In this document: positions 53,979 through 64,000 of the stretch, one piece after another
Position numbering within the stretch: position 1 is the first letter of the stretch
Layout of the letters: the number at the start of each line of letters is the position of its first letter
Assembly (NCBI RefSeq): GCF_018320785.1
Contig: NC_054886.1
Span: 32,161,732-32,225,731, forward strand
DNA length: 64,000 bases
Origin: Cheilinus undulatus
Taxonomy: Eukaryota > Chordata > Actinopteri > Labriformes > Labridae
Reading direction: 5' to 3'
Notes under the pieces: generated by a model
What the model was told of the DNA's origin: nothing
Databases searched by the model: none
The model's input: the letters and a program-made list of their open reading frames with translations, nothing else
Made by a program: the position numbers and the translations under genes

Positions 53979-54118
53979 TAATCCCATAGAAATACACAAG
54001 AGTGAAACTCAACACCACAGAGCTGAAACTAAAAGCCTGTATGTCTCTGAGCTGGCTGACTTCACTCTGCAGAGTTTTAACCATCAGATCTGGAAACAAA
54101 GGCCTTAGTTGGATCAAA

Positions 54119-54450
54119 ATACAGGTGCATCTAAAAACACATCAGTATTCTAGATTCAGCTCATACAAAGTGAAATATTTAACTTTTTTTGTTTTAATCT
54201 TGATTACAGCTCACAAAAATCCACGATGCAAAAATAATTTATACCACATAAATGTTGACCTTCTGGTAAATTCTGCTCATTTATCACTCAGTACTTGGTT
54301 GGGCCTCCTTTTGCATGAATTACTGCATCAATGTGACATGGCATGGAGGCGATCAGTCCGTAACACTGAAGCCCAGGTTGCTCTGATGGCAGCCTTCAGC
54401 TTGTCTGGATTGTTGAGTCTGTGGGCTCTCATCTTCCAGAGACTCTCTAC
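54119..54450 (-). mobile_element. Tc1/mariner fragment (5' end in + sense)
   Basis: TACAGGTGCATCTAAAAACA is the terminus of a common fish Tc1 family; CTCAGTACTTGGTTGGGCCT and GCATGGAGGCGATCAGTC follow as in that family. It breaks off at about 54450, where a hAT-like end begins. Confidence 0.75.
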
Positions 54451-54451
54451 A

Positions 54452-55500
54452 GCAGGGGCCATCAAGCACATTTACACAAGGGCCAGATTTTGTCTTGGCA
54501 GAAACTCTGGGGGCCGGAATTTTCAAATAAACAGAAATTAAATTTTACATTTTTGCCACTCTTTAACCCATTTTTTGCACTTTTCTTGCTAATTGTTGTT
54601 CCTGTGTGCTAATCATTAGCACCTTTCCACTACTGTGCCAGGCTATTTTTGCTAAATGTTTGCCACTTTTTTCCTCTTTTTGATACTTCAACCCAATTTT
54701 TGCCACTCTTTAACCCCTTGCAAACCACTTTTTCTGCATGTTCTGCAAGCTGTTTCTAGATCTGGGGGAACTGATATACCAGCTGCACAGCTAATGCTAT
54801 GGAAGTAGATGGTATTTTTGCTTTCCCTCATCAAACTCATCAAATACACAATCCAACAACTCCAAACGCTCTCGTGGACAAGTTGTGACCTGTACACTCA
54901 CCACGCTATGAAATAATAACGTATAATTATGTAACATTACGACACATGAAGCAAATACTCGAAAAAGAAAACTTTTTCTTGAGTAAACCACTGGGCGGAG
55001 TGACACAGTGCAGCAGCCATGTCTGGAGTGTAGTTCCAGCTTTGCATTTAACTTTAAAACATCTCTGTCTCGTAATGTTCCATGATTATTTCATAGCGTG
55101 GTGAATGTGCAGGTCACAACTTGTCCACGAGAGCGTTTTGGAGTTGTTGAATTGTGTATTTGATGAGTTTGATGAGGCTAGACAAGGACCTTTAGACATT
55201 AAAACATTTTTGAGCAGTGAGGTTGGCAGGATATCCACTGAACAAGAAGTATTTTTCATGATTTTACATATTTGTCATAAATCAGTGTTTGTAGTCAGCC
55301 TTTACGTCTAAAATGATGCTGGCTATCTATGACCATTCAGTGTTGAATTAATTGAAAGATACAGCTTTTTTATTCCCTGAAAAGTGGTGATTTTGGAGAT
55401 GGTAGCTTTTGCCCTGTGCCAGGGATATATACATCTAATTTTGGCAATGTCAGAGTAGACAGCCCCCAAGGGGTCCCTGACCCCAGGTTGGGAACCACTG
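54452..55500 (+). mobile_element. hAT-like composite with TTTTTGCC words and a long inverted repeat
   Basis: The left CAGCAGGGGCCATCAAGCAC resembles a hAT end. The right end, reverse-complemented, CAGTGGTTCCCAACCTGGGG, is a classic Charlie-like end. Possibly two elements joined, since the ends do not pair well. TTTTTGCCACTCTTTAACCC words occur at 54550-54720. Two inverted arms of about 105 bp lie at 54828-54940 and 55071-55177. Confidence 0.55.
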
Positions 55501-55525
55501 TTCTGGACTATAGTCTAGTCAGCAG

Positions 55526-56056
55526 TAGGGCTGAACGATTTGGGAAAATAATCTAATTGCGATTTTTTTTTTTTTTTTCAACAAATATTGTGATTTCGAT
55601 TTTATACGCGATTATTTCTTAAGTTCCTCATCTCATGTGTTTTTCAATGAAAAAAAAAAACAATTCATTATAAACTATAGCCAAAACAACATTAGATAGG
55701 GCAGAACAATTTTGAAAAAGTATCAAATTGTGATGATTTTGACTCCTTTTGCAAACTGGATATGAACTGATGTATTAAAGGAAATGATAATTTTGTAGAA
55801 TTCTTATAAGAAAACAAAAAAAATAAAGAAAATATGATTTTTTTTTTGTACACTATTTCAAAAATATGCCACTAAAATGATTGCATATGTAATGCATAAT
55901 GTCTCTGCTGCAAAAAAAACAAACAAAAAAAATCATTTCAAACTGGTATTTTGATACAAATTTCAGGTTAAAAAAAGATTGCACCTTCTGTGATTTGTAA
56001 ATTGCAGCATGCCATATTGCGATTTAATCTCATTTGAGATTAATTGCCCAGCCCTA
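55526..56056 (+). mobile_element. hAT-type MITE with perfect 8-bp target duplication
   Basis: Ends TAGGGCTGAACGATT and, from the right, TAGGGCTGGGCAATT. Flanked by gtcagcag at 55518-55525 and 56057-56064. The interior is AT-rich with TTGCGATTT words. A known type of fish MITE. Confidence 0.85.
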
Positions 56057-56739
56057 GTCAGCAGTCTTCCCCATGACTGTGGTTGTGTGAACTGAACCAG
56101 AGAGGGAATGAAGGCTCAGGAAACCCTTGCAAATTGGACTTTTGCACTACATTCTAATATTCTGGGATAGTGGATTTTTATAAGATACGTGTGGAATTGT
56201 GGAAAATTAACTTTATGAAGAAAATAAATAAACTGAGGGTTTTTTTTTTAATTAAAGAGGTAGGACTGGATAAGCAGAAAGGGAAAACTGCACTGAAAGA
56301 GACAACAGAGCATGAGATTAATCACAATTAAGTAAAATTAATGAACTGAAAAATTAAAACACTGATTCTGGACCTTAATTAATCCAGATTAATGTCCGCA
56401 GCCCTGGTTTTGGTGATTTTAGTCTGTGTTTTATCTCCTTAGAGTAAACATGAAGCAGAACAATATCAACAGTCAGAAAGTAGTCCACCAGTAGTTCTAG
56501 TTCCTTCTGTGTTTTCTACATGGGTTCACCAAGGGTTAATAAAGGAGGGGAAGAACCATGTCTGACTCAGATATGTGGATGTTTTCTAGTGTTTAAACCC
56601 TCAACTCTTCACCCTCTCTAAAACAGTCAGAGTGTTGTGGACCAACTTGAATTTCCACTTCCCAGGATGACAAAAAAGCTGACACCACGCCCACTCTGCT
56701 ATTCAAATGTTCATGCTCTGAGCACCTGCTGCATCTGAG

Positions 56740-56853
56740 CTGGGGTTCTGGTTTTTCAGAGACGCTCGGGGCTGGGAGGAGACAGATAGAGACACACGAG
56801 GAGTTAAAACGCTGAGGAGTGGGAGTTACCATGAAGGAAAAGTCAAACTGAAG
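56740..56853 (+). other. Possible untranslated exon (plus strand)
   Basis: A GA-rich leader ends with CTGAAG|GTGAGTGAG at 56853/56854. A 6-codon upstream frame (MKEKSN) ends before the donor. It could be the first exon of a plus-strand gene, conceivably the lectin, but the next good coding exon is 6 kb away. Confidence 0.2.
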
Positions 56854-57153
56854 GTGAGTGAGCTAAGAGTGAAGATTTAAGACTGTAAAATGCTGTTTAA
56901 CACATGGAACAACAGCTGAAGCATATTTACCAGTAGATCTTGACTGGTTGATACAGAAGCACAGCCTGACTTCAGTCACAGTGTCATATGTCCAGATGTG
57001 TTACAAACTTTAACATAATAATGACCAGTAACTGTAGATAAAGTGGTGTAAACCGTGCTTTTCTCTATCATTTCAGGGTCTAATTGTTTAAACTAAAGTT
57101 TTGTCTTTCTCCACACAGTAGCAGTTTATGGCTGTCCCTTTTTTCCTCTAATG
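56854..57153. other. Intergenic, nothing recognised
   Basis: No exon or bounded repeat seen. Confidence 0.35.
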
Positions 57154-57560
57154 CAGGGGTGTTCAAACTAAGGCCCAGGGGCCAAATGCGGCCCATGGTC
57201 CATTTTTTTTTATTTGCCTGCAGCAAAGACTGAGCATTAGTTGAAATAAGAAGCTTGTGTTTGACTTTACTGCACTGTTGGGTTTCAGGACAACGCAGTG
57301 CTTCCATGCTAATTCTGTAAACAAACATTTTGACGAGACTAATTTGTTGATTTGAGTTTTTTGTGACTAAATTAAGACAACACTGTAAAAGGGAAACATA
57401 CTGTCAACCAAAATAACCACAGTGTTTTGATTTATGATGCCCTGATGGATTTGGTATTGTATCTGCGCTGCTTTTGATCTGTACAGCACTTTGATTAACC
57501 CCATTTTTTTTAAACATGCTTTATAAATAAAGTTTGAGTTGAGTTGAGTTGAGGAAGGCT
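57154..57560 (+). mobile_element. hAT left end, then retrotransposon-type tail
   Basis: CAGGGGTGTTCAAACTAAGG and CCAGGGGCCAAATGCGGCCC form a typical hAT-Charlie-like left end. Near 57480-57550 TGTACAGCACTTTGATTAAC and TTTATAAATAAAGTTTGAGT look like a LINE/SINE tail with a GAGTT microsatellite. The right hAT end was not found. Confidence 0.6.
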
Positions 57561-58479
57561 AATAGCAGAGCCGATGGTGTTTTAGAGGCAGAGCCAGTGG
57601 CAGCCAGGGCTGACCAGGCCTCTCTAAAACCCCTAGAATGATTGGCCTTGTCAGCCATTACTAATTAAAGCATAACCAGCCACTAAACACATGTTTACCA
57701 TCATAAGACTGGTTTTGCTAAGGTGAGGCATATGAAAGTGGCCCCACCATCCTTGTATATTTTTGTATGCTCAGTGGAAAAAGTTTGGATTCCCCAGCTC
57801 TGATGGCTGATAATTAAGGTACAGTCGGCATGATATGTCAGCTATTGAGTTAATTGAGCAGAAGAGCCAGGTTTAGTTCAGTTTAGATCAGGCCAAACAG
57901 CTGATCAGGAGCTGCTCGGTGGAAGAATACATACCCAGTCGTACATTACAAAATAATGCCAAACACAGAGGCCTTTTTGATGAAAATAAAACACATTAAA
58001 CAATTTCAATACAGCATACATTTGAGCCAACATTGATTTTATTTAAAACTTGCTAAAATACACGTTGAAACTGTACCTATCTGTTACGCTGTATAGCCTA
58101 GCTTCCCTAGCGATTCTTTCATAAAGGTGCTAGCTCACTAAAATCACCGGCGGCTAATACCACTATTATAGCCAAGTGCCTCATACAGCACAACCTCAAA
58201 AATACTGACATATCCCTTTAAGATGGAGAAAGTTAAAACACAACAGAGAGCAGTTAGCTTGAATGAGTAATTGTGTACATGCACTCCTGCATATCTGTTC
58301 ATGTAGAGCAGTGTTAAACGCTGTCATGGTTTCAGACCACACTGGTTTAGTAGCTCAATTAAATACTAAATTCAAAAGTCATGAAATATATCTCCTTAAC
58401 ACAGGAAGAACTAATTCACATTATGGTCAGTGTACTTTCTGGCAGATCAGTTTCCGGTTTGAAACCATGACAGAAGAAA
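57561..58479. other. Intergenic, nothing recognised
   Basis: No exon or bounded repeat seen. Confidence 0.35.
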
Positions 58480-58935
58480 CGGGAAGCCTGTCCTTGTTCC
58501 TTTTTTTTTTTTCTTTTTCCGTTTTTGCCAAAAATGGAAAAAATGAAAAAACACCCATCCCCGCCTTTTTGTTTTTCGTTTTTGACCAAAAATGGAAAAT
58601 GAAAAAAAGCTGAGCTGATTTCCGTTTTTTTTTGTTTGTTTGTTTGTTTGTTTTTTCAGTTTTCTTGTTTTTGAACAAAAATGGAAAATGTAAAAAATGA
58701 GCCATTGAAATTTTTTTTGTTTGTTTCTTCGTTTTTGACCAAAAATGGAAACAACAAAAAAATGAGCCATTTTTCCATTTTACCTTTTTTGACCCAAAAT
58801 TGAAAAAAAAGAAAAGTGGCTTGTTTATTCATTTTTCCATTTTTATTTATTTATTTATTTTTTGTTCAAATCTGTTTTTTGTTTCCTTGTTTTAATGAAA
58901 AACATGAGGAAAAGGAAATCATGTTACCCATTGGA
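58480..58935. repeat. Palindromic TTTTTGACCAAAAATGG repeat array
   Basis: CGTTTTTGACCAAAAATGGA and variants recur at about 58521, 58579, 58671, 58730 and 58789, each followed by AAATGAAAAA and a TGTTTG-type run. Each unit is partly self-complementary. This explains the Lys-rich or Phe-rich frames here. Confidence 0.7.
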
Positions 58936-59719
58936 AAAGGTGAGCATTTCAAAATAAAAGCCTCCATGTGACAACAAGAGCATTCTATTGTTTAACATTA
59001 TGATTATGGCCTAAATTGCTATATATACACGTTACTCATTTAATGTATGACTGTATCGTTTGGTGGAAAGTTTTATTTATAATGGTGTGTACAAATAAAT
59101 AATCAAGTAAATAACAGACAAGAACAACAGTCAGAGGAGTGCATACAGAGAGTGGGTCAGGCTGAAAAGCAGCCAGTAGATGGCGGTGTGACATTTACTG
59201 TTCAGCCTTCTAGCACATACTGTATGTGCAATACATACTGACTGTAGTACACTACAGTATGTATGTTCAGTATTGTTATCAATATGGAATTCAAAAAAGC
59301 AAAGTAACTTTGGAAAAGGCATTTAAATGTCATCAAACATGACTGATACTTCTAAAAGGTCTGTGGCTTCATGAGCTTCAAGCACATCCTGTCTGATGCT
59401 AGCAGAAAAACATTGTAGGACCTTTCGTAACTTCCTGTTTGTTGGCAGTGTATCGCTGATTTCCTTTTAGAAGTGACCTCAAAGAGGAACTGTGGCGTTT
59501 GACGAATGTTGTCACACCCACATCCGTCACACACTTGAACTTTCAGTCTTTTAGAAATACGACCTTTTTCTGGCAGAATCTAAAAATAAAAGACAAAACA
59601 AAGAAATGAAGTGGACAGTGTGGAACATTCATATGTGCTTCAATTGTACAAACAAACAAAAGACCAAAGGGTACAAACAAATGTAGGAATCTTATCTTTC
59701 AATCATTCAACAAAACTGC
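58936..59719. other. Intergenic, nothing recognised
   Basis: A GTACACTACAGTATGTATG palindrome-like patch near 59248 is the only structure noticed. No exon seen. Confidence 0.35.
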
Positions 59720-60118
59720 AACAAAAGTTCACCAGTCACCGGCTGGAGGTGGATTTCACTGACACAAACAAGTGTGGCCACACCTGTTGACTTTAAGTGT
59801 GGTACTGTGATGGATGCTACCTCTGCATAAGACAGATGGTGGAATCTCATCCCTGCTGGATATTCCACAGTCACCTGTAAGTGAAGAGTGGAAGAGTTTA
59901 GGAACAACAGTAACACAGCCACAGAGGGGAAGACCGCATAAAATCCCAGAGCGGGGTCAACGACTGCATAAGTGTCGCCAGTGCTCTGCTGGAGAGTCGT
60001 GAACTTGCTCTGGCATTACTGGAAACACTAAAACTGCAGCGTGAAAGGGTATCATGGCCAAGCAGCTGCACGCGAGCCTCACATCACCAAGTCTTTAGTT
60101 GGAAGCAGCATGTAGAAA
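59720..60118 (+). mobile_element. Tc1 transposase fragment (N-terminal DNA-binding region)
   Basis: Broken frames read DIPQSPVSEEWKSLGTTVTQ then PQRGRPHKIPERGQRL, matching the helix-turn-helix and GRPR-like linker of fish Tc1 transposases. Several stops; C-terminal catalytic part absent. Confidence 0.8.
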
Positions 60119-60249
60119 ATGACCCGCTCTGACCTCTTAACTGCTCTTTAGTAGTAAACAGTGTTGTTCAGCTCCACTGACTCCTCAGAACTCAGCGTCT
60201 ATGTATCTGAGCAGAATATTTACACAGAATAGATCAGCACATGTGCTGA

Positions 60250-60413
60250 AACCACTTCCTGCTTGTGTCTTGGCAGAGGAGAATCCTCCCTCCTTGCCTC
60301 CCCTTCAGGAAGTAAAAATTTTATAGATTGACATGACAACAACAGCTCGATACCAAGGGCACTTCCTCATGTTCAAGGTTCAAGCTGCAAGCAGAGCAAA
60401 CACGGCACATGGG
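60250..60413 (+). promoter_or_regulatory. Candidate myeloid/lymphoid-type promoter and first exon
   Basis: AACCACTTCCTG (60250-60261) overlaps RUNX and ETS sites. AGGAAGTA (60307-60314) is a PU.1-like site, and TTTTATAGAT follows. A donor-like GGG|GTAGGT lies at 60413. If real, it could serve the lectin 2.5 kb downstream. Motif-only evidence. Confidence 0.25.
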
Positions 60414-61195
60414 GTAGGTTTCAAATCAAGGTTTGGTTCAGCTTAAGCAGGATTAAACCATGTATTTGACATTTAAACAGACGATTCTCAAACATTTGGC
60501 CGGGTGTCACAGGGTTCTGCTGTTGGTTTTATTTGCTTAAACTTCTCTGCAGGTTTTTGGCATTGAATGTTTTATTTCCTGTTAAATATTGATCACATTG
60601 TTGATGCATTATTTCATTCACTGTGAGTAACTGAAACAAAACTTCATGTTTAAGAAAAAAGGACTTTTAGAAATATAATCAGAAGTTTTAGTAGTTGAGA
60701 CGCATTCAAAACAGTCCTTTCTATTTAGACAGTTCTATTACACTGGAGCTCATTCACCAACGCTGCCTGAGAAGAAATATGTGGTTTAAATCCAGAGTTT
60801 TCTTTGTTTTATTCTTAGCTAGGAACAAAATCTAACAACTAGAGAGAACTCTAATGAACTCTTTAGCTCTGTTATGACAGTAAAATGATTAATCTGGCTC
60901 ATATCAGTGCTCAAATATGCTGGATTAAGAAAGACAATTAGAAAATGATCTCAAATAAATGACATTTACTGCATTGTTATCAATTTAGCGCTTTTCTATC
61001 ATTTAATAATGTACAAATACAGGATTTAAACACGGTCAACTTTTGATGTGATCATGCTGTTTGATCAAAACTATAAAATAGTAAATTAGTCAAATAAATG
61101 TTCCATATTTGTAGAAAGTGAAACAGTAAAGTCAGTGAAACAGTTATTTAAAACTTTTAAGTCTGGAGCATTCACATCATACATTTAAACATTTC
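60414..61195. other. Intergenic or lectin 5' intron, nothing recognised
   Basis: No exon or bounded repeat seen. Confidence 0.35.
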
Positions 61196-61300
61196 ATCGC
61201 AAAATGGATCTACAGTTGGTGGAGAAGGCTCAGCTCTAAAGATGCTCCCTGGGTTAGTCAATTATCCATAGTAGCATAAATCTGAATATGAGAATGCAAC

Positions 61301-61888
61301 AAGCTTTATGCTATAAAGGAGGAGGCTGGGGTGGGGGAGGTGAAGCTTTATGCTATAAAGGAGGAGGCTGGGGTGGAGGAGGTGAAGCTTTATGCTATAA
61401 AGGAGGAGGCTAGGATGGAGGAGGTGAAGCTTTATGCTATAAAGGAGGAGGCTAGGATGGAGGAGGTGAAGCTTTATGCTATAAAGGAGGAGGCTGGGGT
61501 GGGGGAGGTGAAGCTTTATGCTCTATAGGAGGAGGCTGGGGTGGAGGAGGTGAAGCTTTATGCTATAAAGGAGGAGGCTGGGGTGGAGGAGGTGAAGCTT
61601 TATGCTATCAAGGAGGAGGCTGGGGTGGAGGAGGTGAAGCTTTATGCTATAAAGGAGGAGGCTGGGGTGGGGGAGGTGAAGCTTTATGCTATAAAGGAGG
61701 AGGCTGGGGTGGAGGAGGTGAAGCTTTATGCTATAAAGGAGGAGGCTGGGGTGGAGGAGGTGAAGCTTTATGCTATAAAGGTGGAGGCTGGGGTGGAGGA
61801 GGTGAAGCTTTATGCTATAAAGGTGGAGGCTGGGGTGGAGGAGGTGAAGCTTTATGCTATAAAGGAGGAGGCTGGGGTGGAGGAGATG
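61301..61888 (+). repeat. 42-bp minisatellite, 14 units
   Basis: The unit starts AAGCTTTATGCTATAAAGGA and ends GGTGGAGGAGGTG. Units begin every 42 bp from 61301 to 61847 without a single indel, and a truncated unit follows at 61889. Because 42 is a multiple of 3, an open frame results (EEVKLYAIKEEAGV repeated); it is not a gene. The flank 61196-61300 matches 37255-37430. Confidence 0.95.
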
Positions 61889-61989
61889 AAGCTTTTCCAG
61901 CAGCAGTGTGGTACATTAGCATTAATGTAAGTACTAAGATCATCAAAATAATTTTAATTTTAGACAAAAATTACTTTTTATTCCATTTT

Positions 61990-62575
61990 ATTTACCAGTT
62001 TCAAACTATTTTTCCTTCTTTTTTTGCTGCCAGTTTAACCCTTTTTTAAAACGCTCTGCAAGTTTAACCCAATTTTACTACTTTTTGTCCAGTTTTGACA
62101 CATTTTTTCTACTTTTTTCAATTTCATATTTGCTATAATTGACAAAAAATTTCTCCCTTTTTTTGCCATTTTGACCCATTTTTGCCACTTTTTTTGCCAG
62201 GTTAATCCATCTTTTGTTGTTTTTGCTAGTTTTGACCTGGTTTTTGCCCTTTTTTTGCCTATGTTTTCTTACCAGTTTAATCCACTATTATCACTTTTTT
62301 GCCAGGTTAACCCAACTTTGCCACATTTTTTTCCAGTTTAACCCCAATTTTATATCCTTTTATTGTCCAGTTTTGACCCATTTTTTTCCACATTTTTGCC
62401 AGTTTAATCCATCTTTTGCCCTTTTTGCTAGTTTTGACCTGGTTTTTGCCCTTTTTTGCCTATGTTTTCTTCCCAGTTTAATCCATTATTATCACTTTTT
62501 TTGCCAGGTTAACCCAACTTTGCCACAGTTTTGACCCATTTTTTTCTACATTTTTGCCCATTTAAGAAAACAGGG
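61990..62575 (+). repeat. TTTTTGCC-type array
   Basis: Words TTTTTGCCAGGTTAACCC, GTTTTGACCCATTTTTGCC and TGCCAGTTTAATCC recur, including a near-duplicate of about 180 bp (62214-62320 versus 62418-62520). No element ends identified. Confidence 0.75.
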
Positions 62576-62873
62576 TTTGCATTTTTTTAAAAGATTATAT
62601 TGCACTACAACATAAATAATTTATTTTGTCTTGCTTTGAAAAGAGTGATTATTATTCAGGTGAAAAATTTAATATGGCTATCACAGCTTAACTTTACAAT
62701 GGAGCATGATTTTGCTGATCTCCATGCCCCCCCCTTGGCTGGGTCCCAGAAAGCTGTCCCCTGTACCCCCCCTGATAGGTGGCCTTGGTCCTGACCCTGA
62801 GAAACCCTGCAGTAAAGGATCTGAACTCTCCCTGTAGCTCTGATGTTTTTAATGTTACCTGTGCAGGTAGACA

Positions 62874-63851
62874 ATGGTGCCTGTGATGGTTTCCCTTCTT
62901 TTGTCCGTCCTCCTGACTCAGACGTCTGCCTCCCTGCCAGTTACAGGTAAAGATCAAACAGAGATCAGCATGTAAACAGTTAAATGTTGTGTTGGAGCTT
63001 TATCTGAACATTGTGTTCTCAGAGACAGAGACGTTCTCCTCATGCCCACCACGGTGGCTCCTGTTTGAGCAGAGATGTTTCGTTTTCTACCCCGTGTGGA
63101 GCACCTGGAGCAACGCTGAGGTAAAAATTATTTAATCCAGCTCATGTCACATTCAGCTGTTACACATTTTAAATACAGTTTAACTAGAATATCTCTGTTC
63201 CTATCTGTATTTTAGTCCGTGTGCTCACAGGTGGGAGGTAACCTGGCGTCTCTTCACACACCTGAGGAGAGACGGTTTACCCTGCAGCTGCTGAGTTCAC
63301 ACTCCTCCGTGTGGCTGGGAGGATACCAGCAGCAGAAGGTGAGGGACTCATGTCTGCTCTGGTTCAGCTATCAGAACTTTATATCAACATATTCTAAACA
63401 GCGAAACAAGAGTTCAACAAGACCAGAAGGTAGAACTCTGATATCAGAAGGAAAATCAATATACACTCAGGTTGAACCAGGAAATGCCTGTTTAATTCTG
63501 CGTCTAACAGGGAACCTCTCTGTCTGTTTTTCTCTCTGAAGAACGTCTCTTGGTTCTGGAGTGATGGCGACTCCTTCAGCATCAGGGATTGGACCAATCA
63601 GGGGCAGGGAAATACAAGAGAGGGCAGGGCTTGTTTACAACTGGACCCAAAAAGTAAACAATTGTTATCTGATTATAAGATTTGGACAACGATTTTTGCA
63701 TTTACACTGTTATTTTCTTTTAGAATTACTTATGCTAAGCTAATTACTTATGCTAAGTGCTAATTTGTGTGCTTTGTGTTCAGATGGAGAGCTAAACAGC
63801 GCCCCCTGTGGAGAGCTCAAGTTTTACATCTGCTCCACTAAAGCTAGGTAG
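62874..63851 (+). CDS. Secreted C-type lectin-like protein (short, single domain)
   Basis: Exons: 62874-62946, 63023-63120, 63216-63338, 63542-63653 and 63784-63851, giving 157 residues if the last exon ends at TAG 63849. A donor-like AG|GTAGGTG at 63847 means a further exon outside the window is possible. A signal peptide (MVSLLLSVLLTQTSA) leads one C-type lectin domain with six cysteines: CPPRW, RCF, SVCSQVGGNLASLH, ACLQL, APC and YIC. The VWLGGY segment matches the WIGL block. The long loop reads NQGQGNTREGRACLQL where calcium-dependent sugar binders have EPN or QPD, and LNSAPC replaces WND. Calcium-site ligands are therefore changed. Likely extracellular; ligand unknown. An acceptor at 62866 just before the ATG implies an untranslated exon upstream. 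Confidence 0.88.
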
Positions 63852-64000
63852 GTGAAAGTTGGAAGAATTATTTCAGTAGTTTTACTTTGAAAGGACCCAG
63901 TGTAGGAAACCAGACAGCTTTCTTAAAACTAACAGGCCTAGCTAATAGCATCTACATGTTGTTTGAATTAGCCACGCCTCCTCATTATGTAAACATTGAG

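Noticed and set aside
58427..58770. Lys/Phe-rich minus-strand frames
   Set aside because: Produced by the palindromic TTTTTGACCAAAAATGG array.
61301..61888. CRISPR-like array
   Set aside because: Units are directly adjacent without spacers, and the genome is eukaryotic.
61331..61930. Repeated EEVKLYAIKEEAGV frame
   Set aside because: A 42-bp minisatellite keeps the frame open by arithmetic; no splice or start context supports a gene.

Overview
This is a vertebrate nuclear window, almost certainly from a teleost fish and probably a percomorph. All recognisable genes are split by GT-AG introns, the base composition is AT-rich, and the gaps are filled with fish-type repeats: Tc1/mariner relics, hAT and piggyBac MITEs, non-LTR retrotransposon tails, and degenerate arrays built on a TTTTTGCC(A/C) word. 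There are no bacterial operons, CRISPR arrays, rRNA genes or convincing tRNA genes. All exon structures below were built by eye from splice sites, reading phase and protein similarity recalled from memory. No alignment was run.

Five protein genes are supported. (1) The 3'-truncated endothelin receptor A gene (ednra) lies on the minus strand at 648-3711, with a likely untranslated first exon near 6597-6790. (2) ttc29, a ciliary/flagellar TPR protein, is complete on the plus strand (13832-20971), with a promoter X-box at 11594. (3) slc10a7, a membrane transporter-family protein, is complete on the plus strand (21885-33638). (4) reeld1, a reeler-domain protein with a very large mucin-like exon, is on the minus strand (42326-47710). 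(5) A short secreted C-type lectin lies on the plus strand at the right edge (62874-63851).

Genes 1 to 4 keep the order and relative orientation I recall for human 4q31 (EDNRA, TTC29, SLC10A7, REELD1), so this is an ancient syntenic block. POU4F2, which I recall between TTC29 and SLC10A7 in human, is not here: only 913 bp separate the two coding regions. The lectin is a neighbour I do not associate with the human block. The genes do not form one pathway.

The rest is introns and intergenic DNA dense in transposons. Many have readable ends: nested hAT copies with 8-bp target duplications in ttc29 intron 1, a related hAT in an ednra intron, three piggyBac-like elements flanked by TTAA or a variant of it, and internally deleted Tc1 copies. 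The points most worth a second look are: a 1.4-kb heat-shock-element-like TTCTAGAA repeat field in the ednra 5' intron; the TTTTTGCC arrays carried inside several different hAT-type contexts; a 42-bp minisatellite with exactly 14 in-register units here and a single-unit relative 24 kb away; the enlarged, internally repeated reeld1 ectodomain; and the lectin whose calcium/sugar-binding motifs are changed.
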